Assembly (NCBI RefSeq): GCF_900113705.1
Contig: NZ_FOQI01000003.1
Span: 242,979-306,978 of the forward strand
Reading direction: 5' to 3'
DNA from: Collimonas sp. OK307
GTDB lineage: Bacteria > Pseudomonadota > Gammaproteobacteria > Burkholderiales > Burkholderiaceae_D
Length of the DNA: 64,000 nucleotides
Below are positions 54,235 through 62,239 of the stretch, piece after piece. Position 1 is the stretch's first letter, and each line of letters starts with the position of its first letter. The position numbers and the translations under genes were made by a program. The notes under the pieces were generated by a model. That model was not told the DNA's origin, did not search any database, and saw nothing but the letters and a program-made list of their open reading frames with translations.

Positions 54235-55128
54235 ATGAATATCGAGCTGCGACAACTGCGCTATTTCGTGGCGGTTGCCGAAGAAAAGCATTTCGGCCGC
54301 GCCGCACTGCGGCTGCACATGACGCAGCCGCCGTTATCGCAAGCCATCCAGGCGCTCGAAGCCAACCTTGGCACGCCACTGTTTGCACGCACCAAACGCA
54401 GCGTGGCGCTGACACCGGCCGGGCTGGCGCTGCTGCCTGAGGCGCAACGCCTGTTGCAACAGGCCGCCACCCTGCCCGACCTGGTGCGGCGTGCGGCTTC
54501 CGGTGAATCCGGTTTGCTTACGCTGTCGTTTGTCTCTACTGCCGATTACAGTATCTTGCCACCGCTGCTGCGGGCCTTCCGTGAAGCCTATCCGCAAGTG
54601 CAGATCGATTTGCAGGAAGCCACCAGCGATCTCCAGCTGGCGCAATTGATGGAAGGCAGGATCGATGCCGGCCTGCTGATCCCGCCCTTGCCGGACAAGG
54701 CCAAGCTGGCGCTGGATTACCAGCCGGTGTTATCGGAGCCGCTGATCCTGGCGGCGCCCAGCGGGCTCAAAATTTTGCGGACCAAGGGCAAGATCGCGTT
54801 GAGCTCACTGGCAGATATACCCTTGATCATTTTCCCGCGCCGCATCTCGCCGGGTTTCCACGACACCATCCTGGGTTGTTTCCGGGCCGCCGGCGTCACT
54901 CCCCATATCGGCCAGGAGGCGATCCAGATGCAAACCATCGTCGGCCTGGTATCGGCTGGCATGGGAATCGCGCTTGTGCCACAATCGGTGTCGAACCTGC
55001 AACGCCCGGGGGTCGACTATCGCGAATTGCAGGATCAGACGCCGCTGGTAGAAACCGGCCTGGCCTGGCGCCGTGATAATGTTTCGCCCGTACTGCAAGC
55101 CTTTTTGGAATTATTGAGAAAGAAATAA
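54235..55128 (+). CDS. LysR-family transcriptional regulator
   Basis: A 297-residue LysR-type regulator. The N-terminal helix-turn-helix is [20 protein letters not shown] with [16 protein letters not shown], of the CatM/BenM/CbnR subtype. The effector-binding domain runs from about residue 90. Its stop is 5 bp before the lgt ATG, so the two may share a transcript although lgt is a housekeeping gene. The target and inducer are unknown. Confidence 0.88.
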   Translation: MNIELRQLRYFVAVAEEKHFGRAALRLHMTQPPLSQAIQALEANLGTPLFARTKRSVALTPAGLALLPEAQRLLQQAATLPDLVRRAASGESGLLTLSFVSTADYSILPPLLRAFREAYPQVQIDLQEATSDLQLAQLMEGRIDAGLLIPPLPDKAKLALDYQPVLSEPLILAAPSGLKILRTKGKIALSSLADIPLIIFPRRISPGFHDTILGCFRAAGVTPHIGQEAIQMQTIVGLVSAGMGIALVPQSVSNLQRPGVDYRELQDQTPLVETGLAWRRDNVSPVLQAFLELLRKK

Positions 55129-55133
55129 AGAAC

Positions 55134-55991
55134 ATGCTGATTCATCCATTACCCGACCCGATCGCCTTTTCTCTGGGGCCGCTCCATGTGCGTTGGTACG
55201 GCCTGATGTATCTGCTGGCGTTCATCCAGTTCATCTGGGTCGGCCGCATCAGGATCAAGCAACCGCATATTGCCGCCGCCGGCTGGAAAAAAGAAGATAT
55301 CGACGACATGCTGTTTTATGGCGTGTTGGGGGTAGTGATCGGCGGTCGCCTTGGGCAGGTATTCTTTTACGATCCGGCCTACTATTTTTCCAACCCGAGC
55401 GAAATCATCGCGGTCTGGAAAGGCGGCATGTCGTTCCACGGCGGCTTTATCGGCGTCATGATTGCCATGTGGTGGTGGGGTCGCAAGTCCGGCCGCAAAC
55501 TGATGGATATCATGGATTTCATCGCGCCCATGGTACCGCTCGGCTATGCCGCCGGCCGCCTCGGCAATTTCATCAATGGTGAATTGCCGGGCCGCGTAGT
55601 CTCCGATCCGTCGCTGCCGTGGGCCATGATCTGGCCTAACGTGGACAGCCTGCCGCGTCATCCATCGCCGATTTACCAGATGCTGGTTGACGGCATTTTG
55701 CTGTTCATCATCCTCTGGATATTCTCGCGCAAACCGCGGCCGCGCATGGCCGTGGCCGGCATGTTCTCGCTGCTGTACGGCTGTGCCCGCTTCTTTACCG
55801 AATATTTCCGCGTGCCGGACTATAACGTGACGTTTGGCGGCATCACCATTTCCGCCGGCCAGATGCTGTCGGTGCCAATGATCGTATTGGGCATCATATT
55901 GCTGGTCATCGCTTATAGAAAGCCGTATCAATTTGCTGGCGCCGCCGATGCGCCACCAGCCAAAGCCCAAACAGGCAAATCGACATCCTGA
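55134..55991 (+). CDS. lgt: Prolipoprotein diacylglyceryl transferase
   Basis: Lgt adds diacylglycerol from phosphatidylglycerol to the lipobox cysteine of prolipoproteins in the inner membrane. The 285-residue protein has about seven transmembrane segments, the catalytic-histidine region [11 protein letters not shown] and the Lgt signature [14 protein letters not shown]. It supplies the first modification step for lipoproteins such as the one at 31972-34791. Confidence 0.97.
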   Translation: MLIHPLPDPIAFSLGPLHVRWYGLMYLLAFIQFIWVGRIRIKQPHIAAAGWKKEDIDDMLFYGVLGVVIGGRLGQVFFYDPAYYFSNPSEIIAVWKGGMSFHGGFIGVMIAMWWWGRKSGRKLMDIMDFIAPMVPLGYAAGRLGNFINGELPGRVVSDPSLPWAMIWPNVDSLPRHPSPIYQMLVDGILLFIILWIFSRKPRPRMAVAGMFSLLYGCARFFTEYFRVPDYNVTFGGITISAGQMLSVPMIVLGIILLVIAYRKPYQFAGAADAPPAKAQTGKSTS

Positions 55992-56067
55992 ACCAAAGTG
56001 CGGGCGTTCCCTTACCACCTGACGGTGACCTGGCGAACGCTTCCCGCCTACCTTTTCCGTTTTGACT

Positions 56068-57615
56068 ATGACTGCCAATCTTTACGCACTTTTTGCCTCG
56101 CGCTTTCCCGCCGACAAAACCGCTTGCTGCATCGAAACCCACGACGGCCAGTACTACACCTGGGGCGACATCGAACGCGCATCCGCCAGGATGGCCAACT
56201 TACTCAGCAGCCTGGGTCTGCCAAGCGGCGCGCGGATTGCCGTGCAGGTGGAAAAGTCACCCGAGGCAGTGATTCTCTATCTGGCGACATTACGCGCCGG
56301 TTTCGTCTACCTGCCGCTGAACACGGCCTATCGTGCTGCCGAAATCGAATATTTCATCGGCGATGCAAAACCTGCGGTATTCGTCTGCTCGCCGCAGAAT
56401 TTCGGCTGGATAGCCCAGATCGCATTCAAGGCCGGCACCCGGCATCTGTTTACGCTGGATGAAGGCGCAGGTGGTAATGGCCGCAGGAATTCCGGATCGC
56501 TGCTGGCGCGCGCCATGCATCATCCTGACCAATTCGAGACGGTTGAAAAGCAGGCCGACGATCTCGCCGTGATCCTGTACACCTCGGGCACCACCGGCCG
56601 CAGCAAGGGAGCCATGCTTTCGCACGGCAACATCGGCTCGAACGCCCAGGTGTTGCAGCAATACTGGCACTGGCAAGCGGATGACGTCCTGCTGCATGCA
56701 CTGCCGCTGTTTCACATCCATGGCTTGCTGGTAGCGGCCAACGGCGCGCTGCTGAACGGCAGCAAGATGATTTTCCTGCCGAAATTCGACGCTGCAGAAG
56801 TCTGCCGCCAACTGCCCCGCAGCACGGTTTTCATGGGCGTGCCGACCTATTATGTGCGGCTGCTGGCGAACAGCGGATTCGATCGCAACACTTGCCGCAA
56901 TATCCGCTTGTTCGTGTCCGGCTCGGCGCCCTTGCTAACAGATACCTTTGCCGAATTTATCGCACGTACCGGCCACACCATACTGGAACGCTACGGCATG
57001 AGCGAGACCGCAATGCTGACCTCCAATCCGTATGCCAGCGAACGGCGCGGCGGCACCGTCGGCCTGCCATTGCCGGGGGTCTCGCTACGTTTGATGACAA
57101 CCGACGGCAACGGCGACGACGTGGTGTGCGGCACGGATCAAATCGGTGAAATCGGCGAAATTCAGGTCAAGGGACCGAATGTATTCCTGGGTTACTGGTG
57201 CATGCCGGAAAAGACTGCGGAGGAATTCACTGCCGACGGCTATTTCAAGACCGGCGATGTCGGTAAACTGGATAGCGAGGGTTACCTGGCAATCGTCGGC
57301 CGTAGCAAGGATTTGATTATTTCCGGCGGTTATAACGTCTATCCGAAGGAAATCGAAAGCGTGATAGATGAAATCGATGGCGTACTGGAATCCGCAGTGA
57401 TCGGCATTCCGCACGAGGATTTCGGTGAAGCAGTGACTGCGGTGATCGTGAAACGGCCCGAAGCCACGCTGACGACGGCGGATGTGATCGCCTTGATGAA
57501 AAACACGATTGCCAATTTCAAGGTGCCCAAGCAAGTGTTCTTTGCAGAAAAACTGCCGCGCAACACCATGGGGAAAGTACAAAAAAACTTGCTGCGCGAG
57601 CGTTACGGAACATAA
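56068..57615 (+). CDS. matB: Malonyl-CoA synthetase, AMP-dependent
   Basis: A 515-residue acyl-adenylate-forming enzyme. MatB activates malonate to malonyl-CoA with ATP. Motifs: AVILYTSGTTGRSKGAML (P-loop), ERYGMSETAMLTSNP, GYFKTGDVG, and the C-terminal lysine in NTMGKVQKN. The MatB-type GTVGLPLPGVSLR is present. An in-frame TTG lies two codons earlier; ATG 56068 is used. No malonyl-CoA decarboxylase or malonate transporter gene is adjacent, so other short dicarboxylates remain possible. Confidence 0.85.
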   Translation: MTANLYALFASRFPADKTACCIETHDGQYYTWGDIERASARMANLLSSLGLPSGARIAVQVEKSPEAVILYLATLRAGFVYLPLNTAYRAAEIEYFIGDAKPAVFVCSPQNFGWIAQIAFKAGTRHLFTLDEGAGGNGRRNSGSLLARAMHHPDQFETVEKQADDLAVILYTSGTTGRSKGAMLSHGNIGSNAQVLQQYWHWQADDVLLHALPLFHIHGLLVAANGALLNGSKMIFLPKFDAAEVCRQLPRSTVFMGVPTYYVRLLANSGFDRNTCRNIRLFVSGSAPLLTDTFAEFIARTGHTILERYGMSETAMLTSNPYASERRGGTVGLPLPGVSLRLMTTDGNGDDVVCGTDQIGEIGEIQVKGPNVFLGYWCMPEKTAEEFTADGYFKTGDVGKLDSEGYLAIVGRSKDLIISGGYNVYPKEIESVIDEIDGVLESAVIGIPHEDFGEAVTAVIVKRPEATLTTADVIALMKNTIANFKVPKQVFFAEKLPRNTMGKVQKNLLRERYGT

Positions 57616-57648
57616 AGAGCACGCAAATAGTACGAACCACGGGCAACG

Positions 57649-58113
57649 TCACCCCTTCATAAGCTTGGTTGTGATGTGGCGCCATTCGGCGGCGCCGACC
57701 GGCGTGATGGAAAGCCGGTTGCCGCGGCGCAGGATCTGCATCTCGGCCAGCGCTTCCTGTTCTCGCAATTCGGGCAAGGCGACGAGACGCGTTTTCTTCA
57801 GGGCGCGCACATCGACCAGCATCCAGCGCGGATTCTCGCGCTCGGCCTTGGGATCGAAATATTTACTCTTGGGATCAAACTGCGTGTCGTCAGGGTAAGG
57901 CGTGCTCGCCACTTCGGCCAAGCCGGCTATCCCTGGCACGGCGCAGCCGGAATGATAGAACAGCACGCCGTCGCCGACCCGCATCGCATCGCGCATGAAA
58001 TTGCGTGCTTGATAATTGCGCACGCCATACCAGGCGATGGTTTGTCTGGGCATGGCCAGGACGTCGTCGATACTGGCGTCGTCCGGCTCGGATTTCATTA
58101 GCCAATAACTCAT
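57649..58113 (-). CDS. EVE-domain protein
   Basis: A 154-residue protein with the EVE (PUA-like) fold: MSYWLMKSEPD at the start, VGVRNYQARNFMRDAM-type segment (WYGVRNYQARNFMR), VLFYHSGCAVPGIAG, and DPRWMLVDV-type segment (NPRWMLVDV). EVE domains are thought to bind modified bases in DNA or RNA. In Burkholderiales and other proteobacteria it commonly lies near zapA and 6S RNA, as here. Confidence 0.9.
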   Translation of the reverse strand: MSYWLMKSEPDDASIDDVLAMPRQTIAWYGVRNYQARNFMRDAMRVGDGVLFYHSGCAVPGIAGLAEVASTPYPDDTQFDPKSKYFDPKAERENPRWMLVDVRALKKTRLVALPELREQEALAEMQILRRGNRLSITPVGAAEWRHITTKLMKG

Positions 58114-58159
58114 TTCGCCTCTAATCTGATATCAAAGATAAAATGGAAAATCCGGTCGA

Positions 58160-58194
58160 AAATAAAAAAAGCGGCTGCACATGTGCAACCGCTT
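58160..58194 (-). terminator. Terminator downstream of 6S RNA
   Basis: On the - strand AAGCGGTTGCACA pairs with TGTGCAGCCGCTT (one mismatch), followed by a run of T. It lies about 11 nt after the predicted 6S 3' end. Confidence 0.85.
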
Positions 58195-58204
58195 TAGAAT
58201 CAAG

Positions 58205-58376
58205 TCCCGCCTGTGCCGCTTTGTCGGCATCCTGAACCAAAGCGATTCAAGTTGGCCGCAGTTAGTTCAATTTCGGGCTCATCGGACTAGCGACGCTCAC
58301 ACCTATCGAACAAAATTCCGCAGCCGTTGCGTATAAATGGTTCAAGGATTTTATGACAATCGCGAACACGGCAGGA
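58205..58376 (-). ncRNA. ssrS: 6S RNA
   Basis: 6S RNA mimics an open promoter and sequesters sigma-70 RNA polymerase in stationary phase. The transcript of about 172 nt fits the family length. The ends pair: TCCTGCC-GTG (5') with CAC-A-GGCGGGA (3'). Inside, ATCCTTGAACCA pairs with TGGTTCAGGAT, leaving a large central unpaired region typical of 6S. The gene follows zapA on the same strand, the conserved zapA-ssrS neighbourhood. The exact 5' and 3' ends are inferred from the promoter and the closing stem. Confidence 0.8.
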
Positions 58377-58382
58377 GTCGTT

Positions 58383-58410
58383 AGTCTACTCCAAACGATA
58401 TCCAAGTCAA
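58383..58410 (-). promoter_or_regulatory. Sigma-70 promoter of 6S RNA
   Basis: On the - strand TTGACT (58410-58405) and TAGACT (58388-58383) are separated by 16 bp. The start would fall about 7 bp on, at the first base of the 6S closing stem. Confidence 0.75.
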
Positions 58411-58440
58411 ACCCCTTTTGGCAAAAATTTTGGTGCGATG

Positions 58441-58474
58441 CGGCCAGCAAAGCAGCCAAATACTTGGCTGGCCG
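58441..58474 (-). other. Hairpin after zapA
   Basis: CGGCCAGC pairs perfectly with GCTGGCCG, with an inner AGCCAA/TTGGCT stem, starting about 28 bp after the zapA stop on its strand. No immediate T run is seen; a short TTTTT comes 17 bases later. It may partly terminate the zapA transcript before the 6S promoter. Confidence 0.4.
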
Positions 58475-58501
58475 GCAGGCGCAGCGTCATGAGCACAAGA
58501 G

Positions 58502-58813
58502 TTAAAACAAGTCTTCCTGTGCAGCCAGCGCTTCATCCAGGACTGCATGCATCGCAGTGATGTTCTGCTTTACTTCCGACATGGTGAGATCGGACAACGG
58601 ACCTGCGGGAGCTTTGCTGCCCAATAATTCGGCAGCGATGCCAAGCGCGGCGATGACGGCAATGCGATCATTGCCGCGAATTTTCCCGGCATCGCGGATG
58701 GCAGACATTTTGCCATCCAGATAGGTGACGGCTTCCTGCAGCGCCTTTTCTTCGCCTTCTTTGCAAGCCAGTGTGTATGGCTGGCCCATGATGCTGACAT
58801 TTAACTGGCTCAT
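58502..58813 (-). CDS. zapA: Cell division protein ZapA
   Basis: ZapA bundles FtsZ filaments at the division ring. The 103-residue protein starts with SQLNVSIMGQPYTLACKEGE and has a C-terminal coiled coil. DRIAVIAALGIAAEL is the conserved middle. Its ATG overlaps the stop of the upstream coiled-coil gene (ATGA), and 6S RNA lies downstream. Confidence 0.93.
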   Translation of the reverse strand: MSQLNVSIMGQPYTLACKEGEEKALQEAVTYLDGKMSAIRDAGKIRGNDRIAVIAALGIAAELLGSKAPAGPLSDLTMSEVKQNITAMHAVLDEALAAQEDLF

Positions 58814-59061
58814 GTAAGCTCCTGATCTTGCAACGATTTTTGCGACGCTTCTTGCGATACTGCTTCCGGCAATGCTGGAAATTTCTCCAGCAAGGCGGCT
58901 ACCCGCTGGTGCGCTTCTCCGATGCGTTGCTTCAACTCTTCGTTTTCACTCTGCAAACCGGTCACGCGCAGGCGCAGTTCGGCATTTTCGCGACGCAAGG
59001 CGTGCGTCAGCTCGGCCAACTGGCCGATTTTCTCTGATAATTGATGGAATTCTGAAATCAT
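58810..59061 (-). CDS. ZapB-like coiled-coil protein (TIGR02449-like)
   Basis: An 83-residue protein that is almost wholly one coiled coil (LSEKIGQLAELTHALRRENAEL, then LQSENEELKQRIGEAHQRVAALLE). Such genes sit directly upstream of zapA in many proteobacteria and are thought to work with ZapA at the Z-ring. Translational coupling to zapA (4-bp overlap) supports a joint role. Confidence 0.8.
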   Translation of the reverse strand: MISEFHQLSEKIGQLAELTHALRRENAELRLRVTGLQSENEELKQRIGEAHQRVAALLEKFPALPEAVSQEASQKSLQDQELT

Positions 59062-59133
59062 TTTGTCACTATAGTGTCGCTAAGGAAATTACGTCAATAG
59101 ATTCGAACAATGAATCTAGCAGTTGATCATCAA

Positions 59134-59649
59134 TTAGGTGTTGGTAGGTGCCGGTGCCAGGCGCTTGAGTGCATAGGAATACGCCAATGATTGCAATAAT
59201 GCTACGGTACTGCCGGCAATAACCTCTCCGACCCGCAACAAAGCATACTGCAACTCCTGATGCAGGCCTTTACCGCCAATCGCAGCTGACATCAAGATAA
59301 CCACGGTCGCAGGGCCCAGACGCCAGTTGGCGGGATAGTTCTGCAACAACATGGCCACCAGCACCGATGTTGCCAAAGCGACCAGCAAGGACAGAAATCC
59401 GGGGCCGAGAACAACCAGCGCCAGACAAGCCACCACACAGCCATTCAGGGTATTGATCAAACGGGCCCGGAAGTTCGCCTTGGCCAGGTTGACGTCCGGC
59501 TCAGTCACAATGATCAGGGAAATCAAGGCCCAGTACGGCTCATCCAAACCCAGTGCGCGCAATCCGTACCAGGTGATCAACGACCCCGTCACGATCTTGA
59601 TCAGATAAACCAGGGCATTTTTTCTGGGGCTAATGAATTGAAAGTCCAT
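59134..59649 (-). CDS. Short FUSC-like inner membrane protein
   Basis: A 171-residue protein with about five transmembrane segments, resembling one membrane half of the fusaric acid resistance/aromatic acid exporter (FUSC/YccS) family: YWALISLIIVTEPDVNLAKANFRARLINTLNG is the characteristic block (residues 38-69). Full family members have two such halves and soluble domains of 600-700 residues, so this is a minimal form. It may oligomerise. It is divergent from the lactonase-like gene. Confidence 0.7.
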   Translation of the reverse strand: MDFQFISPRKNALVYLIKIVTGSLITWYGLRALGLDEPYWALISLIIVTEPDVNLAKANFRARLINTLNGCVVACLALVVLGPGFLSLLVALATSVLVAMLLQNYPANWRLGPATVVILMSAAIGGKGLHQELQYALLRVGEVIAGSTVALLQSLAYSYALKRLAPAPTNT

Positions 59650-59893
59650 TCCGGCCTTTAGAATTTCGGTGCGAGCGCCATTTTAGCCGAGAACCTGATT
59701 CGCCTCGAGAATTCAGTACCTTACACTGTGACACGGACCTCCGGCGAAGGTTCGTCCGTGGCGGCCGTGAATTTACATATTGCCAATCGGTTTGGATCAC
59801 CCTATATTCATTCGTCGCCATAATCCGACAAAGAATCTGGAAAACAATCTGAAGAAAAACGCCGAAGCTGCCGGCTCGGCTACCGGAGAAAAT

Positions 59894-61108
59894 ATGCAGA
59901 TTCAGTCAGCGATCTCCCGCCTGTCCACAAGGATGGCGCTATCCATTGTCCTACTCACCATGACCAGTATGCCGCTAAAAGCCGAAACGCCGTCGACTCC
60001 TGCCCCGGCCCTATTTGCCTATGTCGGAACCTACAACCCTAACGGCGAAGGCGTCTACCTGTTCAGGGTGGATAGCCAGTCAGGCGCGCTAAGCCGGGTG
60101 AAAGTCGTCAGCACGCTGCCGAATGCGGCCCAGTTAGATCTCGATGCCGCCGGCAAAACGCTGTATGTAGCAAGTGAGGTGGACAATTACAAAGATAGCC
60201 AGCACGGCGTGCTGGCGGCGTATGCGGTGAACCGGACAGATGGCTCGCTAACGCTGTTGAATCAACAGGACGCGCAAGGCAAGAACCCGGTGCATGTGGC
60301 GCTGACACCAAAACAGAATTATCTGCTCACTGCGAATTACGGCAGTGGCTCGGTGGCGTCGTTCCCGCTAGCTGAAGACGGTAGCTTGCGACCGGCCGTA
60401 TCGATCCGGCAAAGCGCCGGTCCGGTTGGCGCCGGGCGACCCGAGGCAGCCGCTATCGGCAGCTTTGCCGCCAGCGGCCATGACAGTCCGCATGCGCACA
60501 TGATCGCCAGCGACCCCAGCGGCAAATTTGTCTTTTCTACCGACCTTGGGCTGGATCGGATATATCAATGGTGCTTTGATCAAAGCACCGGCAGCTTGAC
60601 GCCGAATACGCCGTCCTTCATCAAGGCCTCGTCGGCCGGCGCCGGCCCGCGCCATTTCGTGTTTCATCCCAACGGCAAGTATGTCTACCTGATCAATGAA
60701 GAATCTTCAACGCTGACGCTCTATCACTTCGACCAGGCTTCAGGAACTTTGCAAGAACAGCAAACCGTCTCAAGCCTGCCGAAAAATTATCAGGGCACCA
60801 GTTTTGCCGCCGGCCTTACCTTGGGTCGCGACGGCCGCTTCCTGTATGTGGCAAACCGCCTGCGCAACAGCATTGCCCAGTTCGCCATCGGTGCGCAAGG
60901 CAAACTCAGCTGGGTAGAAGAAACATGGACCCGCGGCGACTATCCGCGCAGCCTCGTGATTGAACCGCAAGGGCGTTATATCTACGCGTTGAACCAGCGC
61001 AGCGACAATATCACCCAGTTCGCCATCGACAAGAACAGCGGCAAGCTGGAATTTATCGACAGGTATACCGGGCTGGGCAGCCCTTCGCAGATGGTGTTTT
61101 TACGCTGA
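59894..61108 (+). CDS. Secreted seven-bladed beta-propeller lactonase family protein
   Basis: A 404-residue protein of the 6-phosphogluconolactonase (YbhE/Pgl)-like 3-carboxymuconate cyclase family. Repeated blades with DxxGKxLYV-type motifs are visible: LDAAGKTLYVASE, HPNGKYVYLINE, GRDGRFLYVANR, EPQGRYIYALNQ, plus GPRHFVFHP. An N-terminal signal peptide (MQIQSAISRL to PLKA) exports it, so a cytoplasmic pentose-phosphate role is unlikely; extracellular lactone or carbohydrate chemistry is possible. The ATG at 59894 has a GGAG site; the frame is open 38 codons further up. Confidence 0.78.
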   Translation: MQIQSAISRLSTRMALSIVLLTMTSMPLKAETPSTPAPALFAYVGTYNPNGEGVYLFRVDSQSGALSRVKVVSTLPNAAQLDLDAAGKTLYVASEVDNYKDSQHGVLAAYAVNRTDGSLTLLNQQDAQGKNPVHVALTPKQNYLLTANYGSGSVASFPLAEDGSLRPAVSIRQSAGPVGAGRPEAAAIGSFAASGHDSPHAHMIASDPSGKFVFSTDLGLDRIYQWCFDQSTGSLTPNTPSFIKASSAGAGPRHFVFHPNGKYVYLINEESSTLTLYHFDQASGTLQEQQTVSSLPKNYQGTSFAAGLTLGRDGRFLYVANRLRNSIAQFAIGAQGKLSWVEETWTRGDYPRSLVIEPQGRYIYALNQRSDNITQFAIDKNSGKLEFIDRYTGLGSPSQMVFLR

Positions 61109-61122
61109 GCGCTTGCTGCAAA

Positions 61123-61347
61123 CTACTGCAACTTGCCGGGATGCTGCTGAATCGCCTCCAGCACGAAAGGCTTGAGATCTGCTCCACCCTGTTCTTCAAT
61201 ATGCGCCAGCAACGCGCGCCGCATGCGCGGCTCCCAGCTACGCTTCAGGTGGCTGGTGAGATCCGTCATGGCTTGCTGGTGGTCGGGCATGGTCTCGAAA
61301 AATGACCCGATCTGATTCGCCATCTTCACCAGGTGCTCTACATTCAT
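61123..61347 (-). CDS. fdsD: NAD-dependent formate dehydrogenase delta subunit
   Basis: A 74-residue protein matching the FdsD family: MANQIGSFFE near the start, DLTSHLKRSWEPRMRRALL, and a C-terminal LKPFVLEAI. FdsD is needed for assembly or stability of the cytoplasmic molybdenum formate dehydrogenase. It is the last gene of the fds operon, 59 bp after fdhD. Confidence 0.9.
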   Translation of the reverse strand: MNVEHLVKMANQIGSFFETMPDHQQAMTDLTSHLKRSWEPRMRRALLAHIEEQGGADLKPFVLEAIQQHPGKLQ

Positions 61348-61406
61348 AACGCTACCCTTTCTGCTGCAGTTTGGTTTTGGCGGTGGTCACGAAAATTCAT
61401 GGCAAC

Positions 61407-62222
61407 TCATGGCAACAACCGCTGCGGATGAGCGTACACCACATGGCCGGGCTGCCGCACGAAGCCAAGCAAGGTGACGTGGGCCTGTTCCGCCAGGCGG
61501 ATCGCCAGCGCAGTCGGAGCCGATACCGCGACGATAAAACCACATCCGGTGCTCGCTGCCTTTTGCACCATTTCATAACTGGCGCGACTGGTGATCAGCA
61601 CTGCGCCGCTGGAAAAATCCTGTTTGGGATTTTTTTGCGCCAAGGCGCCGATCAATTTATCGAGCGCATTGTGACGCCCGACATCTTCCCGAACCAACGC
61701 AATTTTGCCGTCAGCCTGTAGCCATGCGGCGGCATGGGTTGCGCCGGTTACCTGCTGCAAATGCTGCCGCTTTTGCATGTCGGCCATTGCCGTGTAGATG
61801 TCTGCCGCTGAAAACTGCGCACGGGAAGTTACCGGCGCCGGCTTACGCACCGCCTGTTGCAAGGTTTCCGCGCCACACAAACCGCAACCGGTACGGCCGG
61901 TCAGGTTGCGCCGCTTCTCCTTGAGCGCGACAAAACGCTCGGTGGCAATCTGCATCTGCACCTGAATTCCGTCCTCCGCTGTGACGATCTCGCAATCGAA
62001 CAACTCGCTGCGATCCTGCAAGATTCCCTCGGTCAAGGAAAAACCCAGTGCAAAATCTTCCAGATCGGCAGGCGACGCCATCATCACGGCATGCGAAATA
62101 CCGTTGTATTCCAGCGCCACCGGCACTTCTTCGGCAACCACGTCGCGGCGCTTGCTGACGACGCCGTTACTCCATTTTTCGACATCGACTTCAGTGCTGC
62201 TGGCGTATTCGGGTGTGGCCAT
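61407..62222 (-). CDS. fdhD: Formate dehydrogenase accessory sulfurtransferase FdhD (FdsC)
   Basis: FdhD sulfurates the molybdenum cofactor of formate dehydrogenase using sulfur from IscS. The 271-residue protein carries the conserved TGCGLCGAE cysteine motif and EDVGRHNALDKL. It lies 17 bp after the catalytic subunit gene and is called fdsC in Cupriavidus-type operons. Its presence is needed for active formate dehydrogenase. Confidence 0.95.
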   Translation of the reverse strand: MATPEYASSTEVDVEKWSNGVVSKRRDVVAEEVPVALEYNGISHAVMMASPADLEDFALGFSLTEGILQDRSELFDCEIVTAEDGIQVQMQIATERFVALKEKRRNLTGRTGCGLCGAETLQQAVRKPAPVTSRAQFSAADIYTAMADMQKRQHLQQVTGATHAAAWLQADGKIALVREDVGRHNALDKLIGALAQKNPKQDFSSGAVLITSRASYEMVQKAASTGCGFIVAVSAPTALAIRLAEQAHVTLLGFVRQPGHVVYAHPQRLLP

Positions 62223-62239
62223 GCTATTCCTCTATGCGA

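Noticed and set aside
58262..58459. A 65-codon - strand frame between the EVE gene and zapA
   Set aside because: It overlaps the predicted 6S RNA and its promoter, has no ribosome binding site and no recognisable protein sequence.
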